Numbered from the stretch's first letter, positions 19,315 to 29,949 are shown. The stretch is 64,000 bases of DNA from Pelagibacteraceae bacterium AG-349-O05 (GCA_003281005.1 QCDE01000004.1:1-64000), one strand, 5' to 3'. The notes: generated from the sequence alone by a model not told the origin. Numbers and translations are program-made.

Positions 19315-21984
19315 ATGACCCCAGGAAACAAAAATTCTTATAATTCACTTAAAAAAATTACAGTTAATGACAAGGAGTATAATTATTACTCGTTAAATGA
19401 AGCAGAAAAAAATGGTCTTGAAGGAATAAATAAACTTCCAAAATCTCTTAAAGTTTTATTAGAAAATTTGTTAAGATACGAAGACGACTTAAGTGTCACA
19501 AAATCTCAAATAGAGGCGATTAAAAACTGGCTAAAGACAAAAAAATCTAAAACTGAAATTGCATATAGACCAGCAAGAGTTTTACTTCAAGATTATACAG
19601 GAATACCTGCAGTTGCAGATTTAGCTGCAATGAGAGAAGCAGTCAAAGAAAAAAATAAAGATCCAAATACAATCAATCCATTATCTGCAGTTGATCTTGT
19701 AATTGATCACTCTGTACAAGTCGACCAGTCTGCAAAAGCAGATTCTTTTGAAAAAAATGTCGATATAGAATTTGAAAGAAATGGTGAAAGATATTCTTTT
19801 TTGAAATGGGGACAGCAAGCATTTAATAATTTTAGAATAGTTCCACCAGGAACAGGAATTTGTCACCAAGTAAATCTAGAATATTTGTCAAAAGTCGTTT
19901 GGTCTGAAGAATTTAAAGGAGAAAAATATCTTTTTCCAGATACTTTAGTTGGAACGGATAGTCACACAACTATGGTAAATGGTTTATCTGTTTTAGGATG
20001 GGGTGTTGGAGGTATTGAAGCTGAAGCAGGAATGTTAGGTCAACCAATTTCTATGTTAATACCAGAAGTAATTGGTTTTGAAATGAAAAACAAATTGCCA
20101 GAAGGAACTACTGCAACAGATTTAGTTTTAACTGTTGTTAAAATGTTAAGAGACAAAGGTGTGGTTGGTAAGTTTGTTGAGTTTTATGGAGAGGGTTTAA
20201 AAAATTTAACTCTTGCAGATAGAGCTACAATTGCAAACATGGCACCGGAATATGGTGCTACTTGTGGTTTTTTTCCTATTGATGAGGAAACATTAAAGTA
20301 TTTAAAATTTTCTGGAAGAGATCAACAAACTGTTGATATCGTAGAAAATTATGCCAAGGAACAAGGTTTATGGGCAAGTAACAAGATAGAATTTACTGAC
20401 ATTATATCTTTAGATATGTCCACAGTTGTACCAACTATTTCAGGACCAAAAAGACCTCAAGACAAAGTTCTTTTAACAGATGCACCTAGTTCGTTTCAAA
20501 AAGTATTGCAGGAAGCTACAAATAAAAATGAAAAATCAATTTCAAAAGTAACAAATACAGATTATGAAATTAAAGATGGTTCAATATTAATTGCAGCAAT
20601 AACATCTTGTACGAACACTTCTAATCCAAATGTTCTAATTGGGGCTGGACTATTAGCTAAAAAAGCTATTGAAAAAGGTTTACAAGTTAAACCTTGGGTA
20701 AAAACTTCTCTAGCACCTGGATCTCAGGTAGTTACAGATTATTTGGCAAAAGCTGGATTAAACACTTATTTAGATCAGCTTGGCTTTAATTTAGTTGGGT
20801 ATGGCTGCACAACTTGCATTGGAAATTCAGGACCACTTCCAGAAAATATTGTAGAAGCGATCCAAAAAGAAAATATTTATGCAGTTTCAGTTTTATCAGG
20901 AAATAGAAATTTTGAGGGAAGAATTTCTCCACATATAAAAGCTAACTATTTGGCTTCACCTCCACTTGTCGTTGCATATGCAATAGCTGGGCATATGGAA
21001 TTTGATTTATACAAAGATTCATTAGGAAAAGATAAAGAAGGAAAAAATGTATTTTTAAAAGATATTTGGCCTTCAAATAAAGAGATAGAAGATACATTAA
21101 AAGACTCACTTAATGCTGAGATGTTTATACAAAGATATTCAAATGTTTCTGAGGGCCCAACTCAATGGCAAAAAATTAAAACTGATAAAAGCAGTATCTA
21201 TAATTGGGATGAAGGATCAACATATGTAAAAAAACCTCCATTTTTTGAATCTTTACCAGATAAACCAGAAGGATTTAAAGAAATTAAGGATGCAAGACCA
21301 TTATTAATTTTAGGCGATATGGTTACCACTGACCATATATCCCCAGCTGGCAGTATTCAAAAAGATAGTCCAACTGGTGAATATTTCATGGAACACCAAA
21401 TTTTACCTAAGGATTATAATTCATATGGGTCGAGAAGAGGTAACCATGAAGTTATGATGCGAGGAACTTTTGCAAATATAAGAATTAGAAATGAAATGGC
21501 TCCTGGCACAGAAGGTGGTTTTACAAAGTTATATCCAGAAGAAAAAATTCTTCCTGTCTATGATGCGGTAGTTGAATATAAAAAAAGAGGAACAGATTTA
21601 GTTGTAATTGGTGGAAAAGAGTATGGAACTGGATCGTCTAGAGATTGGGCAGCTAAAGGAACAAAATTACTTGGGATAAAAGCAGTAATTGCTGAGAGTT
21701 TTGAAAGAATTCACAGATCTAATTTAATTGGAATGGGTATATTGCCATTACAATTTATCGACGATGTAAATAGAAAAAATCTAAAATTAATTGGTTCTGA
21801 ATTAATTAGTATTCTAAATATAGAAAAAGGTGTTAAACCCTCAGATGAAGTGACAGTCGAAATTAAATATGCTTCTGGCGAAATAAAGAAAATTAAAACT
21901 TTATGCAGAATTGATACAAAAAATGAATTAGAGTATTATAAAAACGGAGGTATTCTGCAGTACGTTTTAAGGAATATGATTTAG
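19315..21984 (+). CDS. acnA: Aconitate hydratase A
   Basis: 889 aa; TDSHTTMVNGLSVLGWGVGGIEAEA, SCTNTSNPNVLIGAGL, GYGCTTCIGNSGPL. Confidence 0.97.
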   Translation: MTPGNKNSYNSLKKITVNDKEYNYYSLNEAEKNGLEGINKLPKSLKVLLENLLRYEDDLSVTKSQIEAIKNWLKTKKSKTEIAYRPARVLLQDYTGIPAVADLAAMREAVKEKNKDPNTINPLSAVDLVIDHSVQVDQSAKADSFEKNVDIEFERNGERYSFLKWGQQAFNNFRIVPPGTGICHQVNLEYLSKVVWSEEFKGEKYLFPDTLVGTDSHTTMVNGLSVLGWGVGGIEAEAGMLGQPISMLIPEVIGFEMKNKLPEGTTATDLVLTVVKMLRDKGVVGKFVEFYGEGLKNLTLADRATIANMAPEYGATCGFFPIDEETLKYLKFSGRDQQTVDIVENYAKEQGLWASNKIEFTDIISLDMSTVVPTISGPKRPQDKVLLTDAPSSFQKVLQEATNKNEKSISKVTNTDYEIKDGSILIAAITSCTNTSNPNVLIGAGLLAKKAIEKGLQVKPWVKTSLAPGSQVVTDYLAKAGLNTYLDQLGFNLVGYGCTTCIGNSGPLPENIVEAIQKENIYAVSVLSGNRNFEGRISPHIKANYLASPPLVVAYAIAGHMEFDLYKDSLGKDKEGKNVFLKDIWPSNKEIEDTLKDSLNAEMFIQRYSNVSEGPTQWQKIKTDKSSIYNWDEGSTYVKKPPFFESLPDKPEGFKEIKDARPLLILGDMVTTDHISPAGSIQKDSPTGEYFMEHQILPKDYNSYGSRRGNHEVMMRGTFANIRIRNEMAPGTEGGFTKLYPEEKILPVYDAVVEYKKRGTDLVVIGGKEYGTGSSRDWAAKGTKLLGIKAVIAESFERIHRSNLIGMGILPLQFIDDVNRKNLKLIGSELISILNIEKGVKPSDEVTVEIKYASGEIKKIKTLCRIDTKNELEYYKNGGILQYVLRNMI

Positions 21985-21986
21985 TT

Positions 21987-22631
21987 ATGGACGAAGATTT
22001 ATCAATTATTAATACCAATACTAGAAATGAAAAAATTAAGAATTTTTTTGTAAATAATAAAAATAAAATAATTTTAGGTATAATTATTTTAATAATTATT
22101 ATTGTAGGTGTTTTTAGTTACGATAAATATTTAATTAATAAAAAAAAAGATATCTCAGATAGTTATAATTCAACAATAATTGATTATTCAGAAAAAACAA
22201 AAGAAAAAACAGCTAGCAGTCTGATTGAAATTATAAACAAGAAAGACCCAACTTATTCACCTCTATCACTTTATTTTATCATTGATAATAATCTTGTAAG
22301 TGATCAGTCCAAAATCAATTCGTGGTTTGATATATTGATAAAAGATACTTCATTAGACAGTGAGATTAACAACTTAATTGTATACAAGAAGGCACTCTAC
22401 AATGCAGATAACGCTCAAGAAAGCGAGCTTCTAAATATTTTAAATCCACTGATAAATTCAAAAAGTGTCTGGAAATCACATTCTTTATATTTAATGGCAG
22501 AATATTTTTATGCAAATAATCAAAAACAAAAAGCTAAAGAATTTTTCAACCAAATAATAGCTTTAGAAAATTCAAATCCAGATATAAGGCTTCAAGCAGA
22601 GAAAAGATTGAACAGAGACTTGAGTGAATAA
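21987..22631 (+). CDS. Membrane-anchored TPR-like protein (YfgM-like)
   Basis: N-terminal TM, C-terminal helical repeat region, immediately upstream of a BamB-like gene. Confidence 0.6.
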   Translation: MDEDLSIINTNTRNEKIKNFFVNNKNKIILGIIILIIIIVGVFSYDKYLINKKKDISDSYNSTIIDYSEKTKEKTASSLIEIINKKDPTYSPLSLYFIIDNNLVSDQSKINSWFDILIKDTSLDSEINNLIVYKKALYNADNAQESELLNILNPLINSKSVWKSHSLYLMAEYFYANNQKQKAKEFFNQIIALENSNPDIRLQAEKRLNRDLSE

Positions 22632-23922
22632 ATTAATTTTTACTTTAATTGTATTATTTTTTCTTAGTAACTGTTCATTTAACGAAAACTCCAGAATTTG
22701 GAAAGACAAAGAAAACAAATTAGAAACAGATAAAAAAATAACAAAAGTTTTTGTAAAAGAAAATGTAAGTGTTTCAGAATTTAATAGAGATTTAAAATTA
22801 GATTTATCATCAATAAAAATAAATAATAAAAAAAATGACAATCAAAATAATCTTGGTTTGCAAAATTACCAAGGTGAATTAACAAAGATTGGTAACTTTA
22901 AATTTTCAAAGTTAGAGGAACTTAATCAATTATATTTCGAACCGATTTTTTTGAACAATGGAATAATATTTTTTGATAAAAAGGGTTCAATTATTAGGTA
23001 TGATAATAATCAAAAAGTTATTTGGAAAAAAAACCATTATTCAAAAGCTGAAAAAAAATTAAAACCAAAACTTAATTTTTTAGTAGATGGCCAAAATCTT
23101 TTAGTAACTGATAGTATAGCAAAATATTATTCTGTGAATATTAGTACTGGAGAATTAAATTGGTTAAAAAATAATGATTATCCATTTAATTCAAATATTA
23201 AAAAGCATAAGGATAAAATATTTGTTATCGATTATAAAAATACATTGAGATGTTTTAAAATTAAAGATGGTTCTGAATGTTGGAATTTGCAAACAGAGGA
23301 CTCATTTACAATTTCAAATATTAAATATTCTTTAATTATTTTAAAAGATAATGTTATTTTTAATAATTCTATAGGAGATATTACAGCTGTAGATATTGAA
23401 ACTGGTTTAATTACATGGCAACTACCTACACAGAGTAGCTCGATAATAAATGAAACTTATAACTTTAAAACTTCTAAATTAGTATCAGATGGGAGTTCTG
23501 TATTTTTTTCAAATAATAAAAATCAGTTTTATTCAATTGATTTAAAAACAGGAACAACAAACTGGATAAATGAAGTTAATTCTAATGTAAAACCTATTTT
23601 GGTTGGAAATCTAATTTTTACAATCTCTAATGAAGGTTATTTATATTTAATTGACAAAAATAAAGGCAATATAGTTCGTATTACAGATCTATTTCTGAAT
23701 TACAAAGATAAAAACAGAAAAAATATTTATCCAATTGGTTTTGTAATTGGAGACAAAAACGTATTTTTAACTAACTCAGACGGCAAGATGATTATAGCCG
23801 GGATTGAGGATGGAAAAATAATAAAAATTGAAAAAGTTTCTGGTGGATTAGTTTCTGAACCGTTTATATTTAATAACAATTTATATGTAGTAAGAAATGG
23901 TTCAATTGTACAATATAACTAA
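22624..23922 (+). CDS. bamB: PQQ-like beta-propeller protein (BamB-like lipoprotein)
   Basis: Lipobox-like LSNCS; repeated propeller blades (GELNWLKNN, GLITWQLP, GTTNWINE); GTG start overlapping the upstream gene. Confidence 0.72.
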   Translation: MNKLIFTLIVLFFLSNCSFNENSRIWKDKENKLETDKKITKVFVKENVSVSEFNRDLKLDLSSIKINNKKNDNQNNLGLQNYQGELTKIGNFKFSKLEELNQLYFEPIFLNNGIIFFDKKGSIIRYDNNQKVIWKKNHYSKAEKKLKPKLNFLVDGQNLLVTDSIAKYYSVNISTGELNWLKNNDYPFNSNIKKHKDKIFVIDYKNTLRCFKIKDGSECWNLQTEDSFTISNIKYSLIILKDNVIFNNSIGDITAVDIETGLITWQLPTQSSSIINETYNFKTSKLVSDGSSVFFSNNKNQFYSIDLKTGTTNWINEVNSNVKPILVGNLIFTISNEGYLYLIDKNKGNIVRITDLFLNYKDKNRKNIYPIGFVIGDKNVFLTNSDGKMIIAGIEDGKIIKIEKVSGGLVSEPFIFNNNLYVVRNGSIVQYN

Positions 23923-23924
23923 AC

Positions 23925-24356
23925 ATGTTCTTAAAATTTTTAGAAAAAATTGGCAGAAAAAAAGTTGTATTAGATAGAGGACCTTCACATCCTAATTTTA
24001 AAGAGGCAAAGCCTTGGATGAACCGTTATTATGTTTTGATGAGGTATCGACCTAAATGGTTTCCGTTTAATATATTAATTCATGAGATGCTAGCAGATGA
24101 CCATGGAGAAGGAGTACATAATCACACATTTCCTTATATCACTATAATTTTAAGAGGCGGTTATTGGGAAACATTAAGCACTGGTAAGTTTTGGCGTCCA
24201 CCAGGGTATATTGGCTTTAGATCAGCAAATAATTTGCATCGAGTAGATTTGAAACCAGGAACCAAACCATTAACTTTATTTATCTCAGGTCCATTTGGGC
24301 TAAGGAAAGGACCAAGATCAGAGTATGGTGTTGACTTTAAAACTAAAAAAAATTGA
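23925..24356 (+). CDS. Cupin-like hypothetical protein
   Basis: HEMLADDHGEGVHNHTFPYITIILRGGYWE cupin-type motif, 143 aa. Confidence 0.6.
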   Translation: MFLKFLEKIGRKKVVLDRGPSHPNFKEAKPWMNRYYVLMRYRPKWFPFNILIHEMLADDHGEGVHNHTFPYITIILRGGYWETLSTGKFWRPPGYIGFRSANNLHRVDLKPGTKPLTLFISGPFGLRKGPRSEYGVDFKTKKN

Positions 24357-25411
24357 TGCCAAAAAAATTTGAAAAAGAATTCATATCTTATTGTGAAAAT
24401 CAAAATTTAGAAGTTAATCCTAATCAAATCAAAGTTGTTAAAAAATTACAAGATTACCATAATAGTAATTACAAATCATTTTTTTCAAGATTATTTTCCA
24501 AACAAAAAAATAAAAAAGGATTTTATTTATATGGTGGTGTAGGGGTTGGTAAAACAATGATTTTAAACTTCTTTTATGATCATCTTGAAAAAAAAAAATT
24601 AAAAAAGCATTTTAATGAATTTATGTTAGGTTTTCATGATTTTGCCCATGAGAAAAAAGAAAAAAATGAAGAAAATGTAATCAATCAATTTGTTAAAAAT
24701 TTAAAATCAAAAGCTTCATTAATTTATTTCGATGAGTTCCAAGTAACAAATATTGTTGATGCAATGATTTTAGGAAAACTATTTGAACAAATATTTAAAG
24801 AAGATATAAAAATTATTCTTACTTCAAACACTAAAATTTCAGAACTTTATAAAGAAGGTCTTCAACGTGAACAATTTATACCTTTTATAAAAATAATGGA
24901 ACATAAATCAATTGAATATGAATTAAAAATTGAGGATGATTATAGAAAATCTAATGATAATCAAAAACAAAGATATTTTTTTCCACTTAATCAAGAAACT
25001 AATTTTAAGATTAACAAATTTTTTAGAACCATAACAAAGGATAAAAAACAATCTTCAATAAAAATTAATGTGAAGGGAAGAGAATTTAAAATAGAAAACT
25101 TTTATGAGGGAATCGTTAGATGTGACTTTAATCAACTTTGTGATCAAAATTTAGGAGCGGAAGATTATTTAGAAATAGTTAAAAATTGTAAATTTATGGT
25201 AATAGATCAAATACCTCAATTTAATGATGTGAATTCAAATCAACAACAACGTTTTATCACTTTGTTAGATGTAATTTATGACAAGGATATTTCATTAGCA
25301 GTTACAGCTGATCAGAATTTAGATAAATTTACTTCCTCAAGATTGTTAGCAAAACCATTTAAACGTACCATTAGTCGTTTGTATGAACTTACATCGAAGG
25401 AGTATAATTAA
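24356..25411 (+). CDS. zapE: AFG1/ZapE-family ATPase
   Basis: Walker A GGVGVGKTM, IYFDEFQVTNIVDAMIL; ATG at 24356. Confidence 0.88.
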   Translation: MPKKFEKEFISYCENQNLEVNPNQIKVVKKLQDYHNSNYKSFFSRLFSKQKNKKGFYLYGGVGVGKTMILNFFYDHLEKKKLKKHFNEFMLGFHDFAHEKKEKNEENVINQFVKNLKSKASLIYFDEFQVTNIVDAMILGKLFEQIFKEDIKIILTSNTKISELYKEGLQREQFIPFIKIMEHKSIEYELKIEDDYRKSNDNQKQRYFFPLNQETNFKINKFFRTITKDKKQSSIKINVKGREFKIENFYEGIVRCDFNQLCDQNLGAEDYLEIVKNCKFMVIDQIPQFNDVNSNQQQRFITLLDVIYDKDISLAVTADQNLDKFTSSRLLAKPFKRTISRLYELTSKEYN

Positions 25412-25830
25412 TGAAACAAGAATTCTATAATCTTCAAATTAATACTAATGGTCAAAAGTTATATGAGTTTACTAATGATACAATTCAATGGATTAGTCAA
25501 AATACCTTTAAAAATGGTATTCTTAATTTAAGCATTCAGCACACAAGCGCCTCATTAATTGTTCAAGAAAATGCAGATCCAGATGTACAAACAGATTTAA
25601 TAAATTATTTTGATAAATTAGCTCCTATGGATAACAAACTATATGTTCATACTACGGAGGGAAAAGATGATATGCCTGCACATATTAAATCCGCATTAAC
25701 AAATAATCAAATTTCTCTAAGTGTGAAAGATAATGAATTGTTGCTTGGAACTTGGCAGGGCATATATTTATTTGAACACAGATTAGTGGCCCAAAAAAGA
25801 ACTATAATTCATCATTTTATTGGAGAATAA
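25411..25830 (+). CDS. YjbQ/UPF0047 family protein
   Basis: 139 aa; LSIQHTSASLIVQENADPDVQTDL ... GTWQGIYLFEHR. Confidence 0.92.
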   Translation: MKQEFYNLQINTNGQKLYEFTNDTIQWISQNTFKNGILNLSIQHTSASLIVQENADPDVQTDLINYFDKLAPMDNKLYVHTTEGKDDMPAHIKSALTNNQISLSVKDNELLLGTWQGIYLFEHRLVAQKRTIIHHFIGE

Positions 25831-25838
25831 AATTAAAT

Positions 25839-27260
25839 TTATTTTTTCTTCAAAGATTGAAACGCTTCAAGAGCTGCAGCTCTAGCTTTTTCATGAACCA
25901 CAATAGGGCTCGGGTAATCCTTACCAACAATTGTTTTAATAGCTTGTTGATACTTTAATTCCATTTCCCATGGTTTATGAATAAATTTGTTTGGCACATT
26001 TTTGAGTTCTGGAACCCATTTTTTCACATAAATACCTTCTTTATCAAATTTTTCACCCTGAAGTATTGGATTGAAAATTCTAAAGTAGGGAGCTGCATCT
26101 GCACCACAACCAGCAACCCATTGCCATTGAGCAACATTATTTGCTTTATTAAAATCTAGTAGACAATTTCTAAAATGCTTCTCACCTTCAGTCCAATTTA
26201 TTCTCAAATGTTTGACTAAAAATGAACCAACTACCATTCTTATTCTATTATGCATCCATCCAGTCTCATATAATTCTCTCATACCTGCATCAACAATAGG
26301 ATAACCAGTCATTCCCGCTTTCCATGCTTTTAAGAATTTTTCATTTTTCGCCCAAGGAAATTTATCAAATTCCTTTCTAAAATTTCCTTTTAAAAATTCA
26401 GGGAAATAATTAATTAAGCTATGTGAAAACTCTCTCCAACCGATCTCATTAATATATTTTCTATAACCAATTCCTTTTGATTTAATTTCAGAACATTTTT
26501 TCCATATACTACCTACATGAATTTGGCCATGTTTGATGAAAGGAGATAATTTAGAGGTTCCTTCAACAGATGGTATATCTCTAGAAGTTCCATAATCCCT
26601 AATTTTATTATCAATTAAGTTTTTAAGTATTTTTTTTGACTCATTTTCTGAAACTTTCCAATACTTTTCAAATTTTTTATACCAATTTTTTTTTGGTAAA
26701 ATATCATTTGCTCCAATACATTTCTTAAAGTATGAAATCTTTTTTGTTTTTTTTTTAACGATATAATTTTTACTTGGTGGCTGATTTAGATATACTTGTT
26801 CAGCATTTCTCCAAAAAGGTGTAAACACCTTAAAGGGAGTTCCATCATTTTTTGTTATCTCTTGAAATTCATTTAAAACATTACCTTTGAAATATTTATA
26901 ATTAATTTCATTTTTAATGAATAAATCACGTATTTTTTTTCCTTTAGCTATTACATCTGGTTCATAAATTTTATTCCAATAAATTGAAATGTTATCTTTT
27001 TTATTTAATTTAGAAAAAATCTCTAATTCGTCACCTTTTACTATCTCAAGATTAATTTTATAATCTGATAAATTTTTTTTTAAGTTTTCTAGAGATTTGT
27101 ATACCCACCATTTTTGAGCCTCTCTTTTATTATCGAAATCATTATTATTATAAATATATAATGCAATTACAGAGTCATGATTTTGTGTTGCAAAAGATAG
27201 ACCAGGATTATTTTCAATTCTAAAATCTTCTCTTATCCAAAAAATACCTAAGCTATTCAT
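25839..27260 (-). CDS. phrB: Deoxyribodipyrimidine photolyase
   Basis: 473 aa; photolyase FAD domain (TGYPIVDAGMRELYETGWMHNRIRMVVGSFLVKHL, NNVAQWQWVAGCGADAAPYFRIFNP). Confidence 0.95.
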   Translation of the reverse strand: MNSLGIFWIREDFRIENNPGLSFATQNHDSVIALYIYNNNDFDNKREAQKWWVYKSLENLKKNLSDYKINLEIVKGDELEIFSKLNKKDNISIYWNKIYEPDVIAKGKKIRDLFIKNEINYKYFKGNVLNEFQEITKNDGTPFKVFTPFWRNAEQVYLNQPPSKNYIVKKKTKKISYFKKCIGANDILPKKNWYKKFEKYWKVSENESKKILKNLIDNKIRDYGTSRDIPSVEGTSKLSPFIKHGQIHVGSIWKKCSEIKSKGIGYRKYINEIGWREFSHSLINYFPEFLKGNFRKEFDKFPWAKNEKFLKAWKAGMTGYPIVDAGMRELYETGWMHNRIRMVVGSFLVKHLRINWTEGEKHFRNCLLDFNKANNVAQWQWVAGCGADAAPYFRIFNPILQGEKFDKEGIYVKKWVPELKNVPNKFIHKPWEMELKYQQAIKTIVGKDYPSPIVVHEKARAAALEAFQSLKKK

Positions 27261-27264
27261 TAGT

Positions 27265-28395
27265 TTAATTTTGATTTATTAATTTTTGATACATTTCTTG
27301 GTCAGTATCTCCCTCACAACCAAAAACTAAAACATTTGATTTTTCATTGAGGTCTAATTTTTCTTTAATTGCTTGATCCTCACAACTTGTTATCAAACTG
27401 ATTACACCAGGAGCTGAATTTTCTCCTGCAATTATTTTATCATTACTAAAGCTTGAATTTCCAAGTAATTTCATAGTTTTTGCAATATCATCATCTGGTA
27501 AACTTATACAATGTTTAACTGAATTTTTGAGTATTTCCCATGGGACCAATGATACTTCGCCACAAGACATTCCTCCCATTAAACTCTCTCTTTTAATAAC
27601 TATTTTTTCTATTTTACCAGTTTTTATACTTTCCATTACACACGCAGCACTATCTGGTTCAACAACTATAATTGTTGGAATATAGTTTAAATATCTTGCA
27701 ATACCCGCAACCATAGCAGCAGCCATGCCACCAACGCCAGCCTGTAAAATGATATGAGTTATTTTCTCTTCCAGAATTTGTTTACTTATCTCCTTCATCA
27801 TTACCGTATAACCTGCCATTGTATACTTAGGTACAATCATATAATCTTTCCAAGCAACATCTTGAACTATTTGCCAATTATTTTCAGTAGATTGCTTTAT
27901 GCATTCCATTAAAGATTTTTCATAATTACCTTTTACTTTTACTACATCTGCACCAAGTGCAGTCATAGCCTTGCCTCTTGCATCACTTACAAATTCACTA
28001 ATGAATATTTTACAGCTTAGACCTAATCTTTTAGCCCCCCAGGCAACTGATCTTCCATGATTGCCAGCAGTAGCTGTTGCCACTACTATATCTTTATTTC
28101 CTTCGGTTACTTTTTCTACCGCATAAGCTCCTCCTAAAGCTTTAAAAGATTTTAAATCAAATCTTTTATTTTCGTCTTTATAAAAAATTTTGTTTAAATT
28201 TAATTCTTTTGAAAGTTTGTTTAAAGAAAGTAAGGGAGTAGGAGAATAACCTTTCCACTCGGAAATACTCTTATAAGCATCATCAATTTCTTTTGAAGTT
28301 AGAGAACTTAGAATTTCTTTTTTATTAAATGAGTAATTATTATTGTCTATAAATTCTGTGTATTTCCACTGATGACCGTTAGATAATATAGTCAT
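27265..28395 (-). CDS. dpaL: Diaminopropionate ammonia-lyase-like PLP enzyme
   Basis: PLP Lys motif LKSFKALGGAYAV, ATAGNHGRSVAWGAKRLG, QAGVGGMAAAMVAG, FGCEGDTD. Confidence 0.82.
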   Translation of the reverse strand: MTILSNGHQWKYTEFIDNNNYSFNKKEILSSLTSKEIDDAYKSISEWKGYSPTPLLSLNKLSKELNLNKIFYKDENKRFDLKSFKALGGAYAVEKVTEGNKDIVVATATAGNHGRSVAWGAKRLGLSCKIFISEFVSDARGKAMTALGADVVKVKGNYEKSLMECIKQSTENNWQIVQDVAWKDYMIVPKYTMAGYTVMMKEISKQILEEKITHIILQAGVGGMAAAMVAGIARYLNYIPTIIVVEPDSAACVMESIKTGKIEKIVIKRESLMGGMSCGEVSLVPWEILKNSVKHCISLPDDDIAKTMKLLGNSSFSNDKIIAGENSAPGVISLITSCEDQAIKEKLDLNEKSNVLVFGCEGDTDQEMYQKLINQN

Positions 28396-28398
28396 GCA

Positions 28399-29724
28399 CT
28401 AACAATCTAAAGTATTATCTTTTTCCCACTTTGTAACATCTTTTGTTTTATTAAAACTATCTTTTGACTTGAATTCATTTATTTCTGAACTTCTTAACTT
28501 TATATAACTTTCAATAACATCTTTGCCAAAAGCATCATTCATATCTTTATTATTTTTTAATAAATTTAAAGACTGTTCCAGTTCATCAGGTAGCTTAGGT
28601 AAATTTGGATATTTGGCGTGGTCCTCATACATGTTACAATCTAAAGGTTTGCCTGGATCAACTTTGTTTTTTAAACCGTATAGACCAGCCGCTAAAACAC
28701 CTGCTTGTAATAAGTAAGGATTAGCTGAACCATCCATTAATCTTAACTCAAATCTTCCAGGATCTGGGATTCTTATCATGTGTGTTCGATTATTGCCTGT
28801 GTAGGAAATACTACTCGGTGACCATGAAGCTCCAGATTTTGTAGGTGGTGCATTTATTCTTCTGTAACTATTGATTGTTGGGTTAAAAAATGCAGACAAA
28901 GATGAAGCATTTTTAATCACTCCACCTAAAAAATTATAGGCCATTTTACTTAAACCAAGTTTGTCTTTATTGTCTAAGAATTTATTTTTAGCACCTTGCC
29001 AAACTGATACATGAGCATGACAACCATTGCCTGTTAAATTTCCAAATGGTTTAGGCATAAATGTTGCTCTTAATCCGTGCTTTTCAGCAATTGTTTTTAC
29101 CATAAATTTAAAAAAGGTATGTCTATCGGCTGTTTTTAGGCAATCTGAATAATCCCAATTCATTTCAAATTGTCCGTTAGCATCCTCATGATCGTTTTGA
29201 TACGGGCCCCATCCCATTTCAATCATGCAATCACAAATTTCTTTAATTAAATCATACCTTCTCATTAACGCTGATTGATCATAACAAGGTTTAGACTGAG
29301 TATCTCTTGGATCTGCAATTGAGTTTCCATCAGGTGAAATTAAAAAATATTCACACTCAACGCCCGATTTCATTGTTAAATTTTGTTTTTTTAATTTTTT
29401 TATTTGATTTTTTAACATCACTCTGGGTGATGCATCTACCGGTTTGCCATTCATCCACAAGTCAGATGCTAACCATCCAACTTCTTTATTCCATGGAAGT
29501 TGAATTAAACTATCTGGATCAGGAATTCCAAACATGTCTGAGTCAGCAGGTGTCATATCTAACCATGCTGCAAATCCAGCAAAACCAGCTCCTGCATTTT
29601 GCATTTCTTTTATTGCATGAGCAGGTACTAATTTTGATCTTAATACACCAAATAAATCTACAAAACTGATTAAAAAATATTTAATTTTTTTTTGCTTAGC
29701 AATTTGAAATAAATTTTTAGACAC
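28399..29724 (-). CDS. glnT: Type III glutamine synthetase (GlnT-like)
   Basis: 441 aa; KYFLISFVDLFGVLRSKLVPA, NDHEDANGQFEMNWDYSDCLKTADRHTFFKFM, GNGCHAHVSVW. Confidence 0.85.
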   Translation of the reverse strand: MSKNLFQIAKQKKIKYFLISFVDLFGVLRSKLVPAHAIKEMQNAGAGFAGFAAWLDMTPADSDMFGIPDPDSLIQLPWNKEVGWLASDLWMNGKPVDASPRVMLKNQIKKLKKQNLTMKSGVECEYFLISPDGNSIADPRDTQSKPCYDQSALMRRYDLIKEICDCMIEMGWGPYQNDHEDANGQFEMNWDYSDCLKTADRHTFFKFMVKTIAEKHGLRATFMPKPFGNLTGNGCHAHVSVWQGAKNKFLDNKDKLGLSKMAYNFLGGVIKNASSLSAFFNPTINSYRRINAPPTKSGASWSPSSISYTGNNRTHMIRIPDPGRFELRLMDGSANPYLLQAGVLAAGLYGLKNKVDPGKPLDCNMYEDHAKYPNLPKLPDELEQSLNLLKNNKDMNDAFGKDVIESYIKLRSSEINEFKSKDSFNKTKDVTKWEKDNTLDC

Positions 29725-29741
29725 AACTTAAGTTAACACAA

Positions 29742-29894
29742 TTATTTAAAAAAAGATAAAATTGTTTCTTTATAATAAATTAAATTAACAAGAATAATTA
29801 CAATTACAGCTAGTATCACTCCATACTTAGCTTTAGGAAATGCTACCCCTCTCATTTTAGAAGGTCTTAGTTCTTCGTTATCTTTATTATCCAT
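29742..29894 (-). CDS. Small single-TM protein (50 aa), absent from the ORF track
   Basis: Manual translation: MDNKDNEELRPSKMRGVAFPKAKYGVILAVIVIILVNLIYYKETILSFFK*; charged N-terminus then one hydrophobic helix; no clear RBS. Confidence 0.5.
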   Translation of the reverse strand: MDNKDNEELRPSKMRGVAFPKAKYGVILAVIVIILVNLIYYKETILSFFK

Positions 29895-29900
29895 ATTTTC

Positions 29901-29934
29901 TAAAAAAAAAGGGCGCCACAATTAAGTAGCGCCC
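29901..29934 (-). terminator. Rho-independent terminator of the amt transcript
   Basis: GGGCGC...GCGCCC inverted repeat (29911-29934); on the minus strand the stem is followed by TTTTTTTTT. Confidence 0.85.
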
Positions 29935-29949
29935 AAATTTATTTTTTAA

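Noticed and set aside
29307-29669. 120-aa plus-strand ORF antisense to glnT
   Set aside because: Lies fully inside the GlnT coding sequence; Leu/Gln/Ile-rich shadow translation with no recognised motif.
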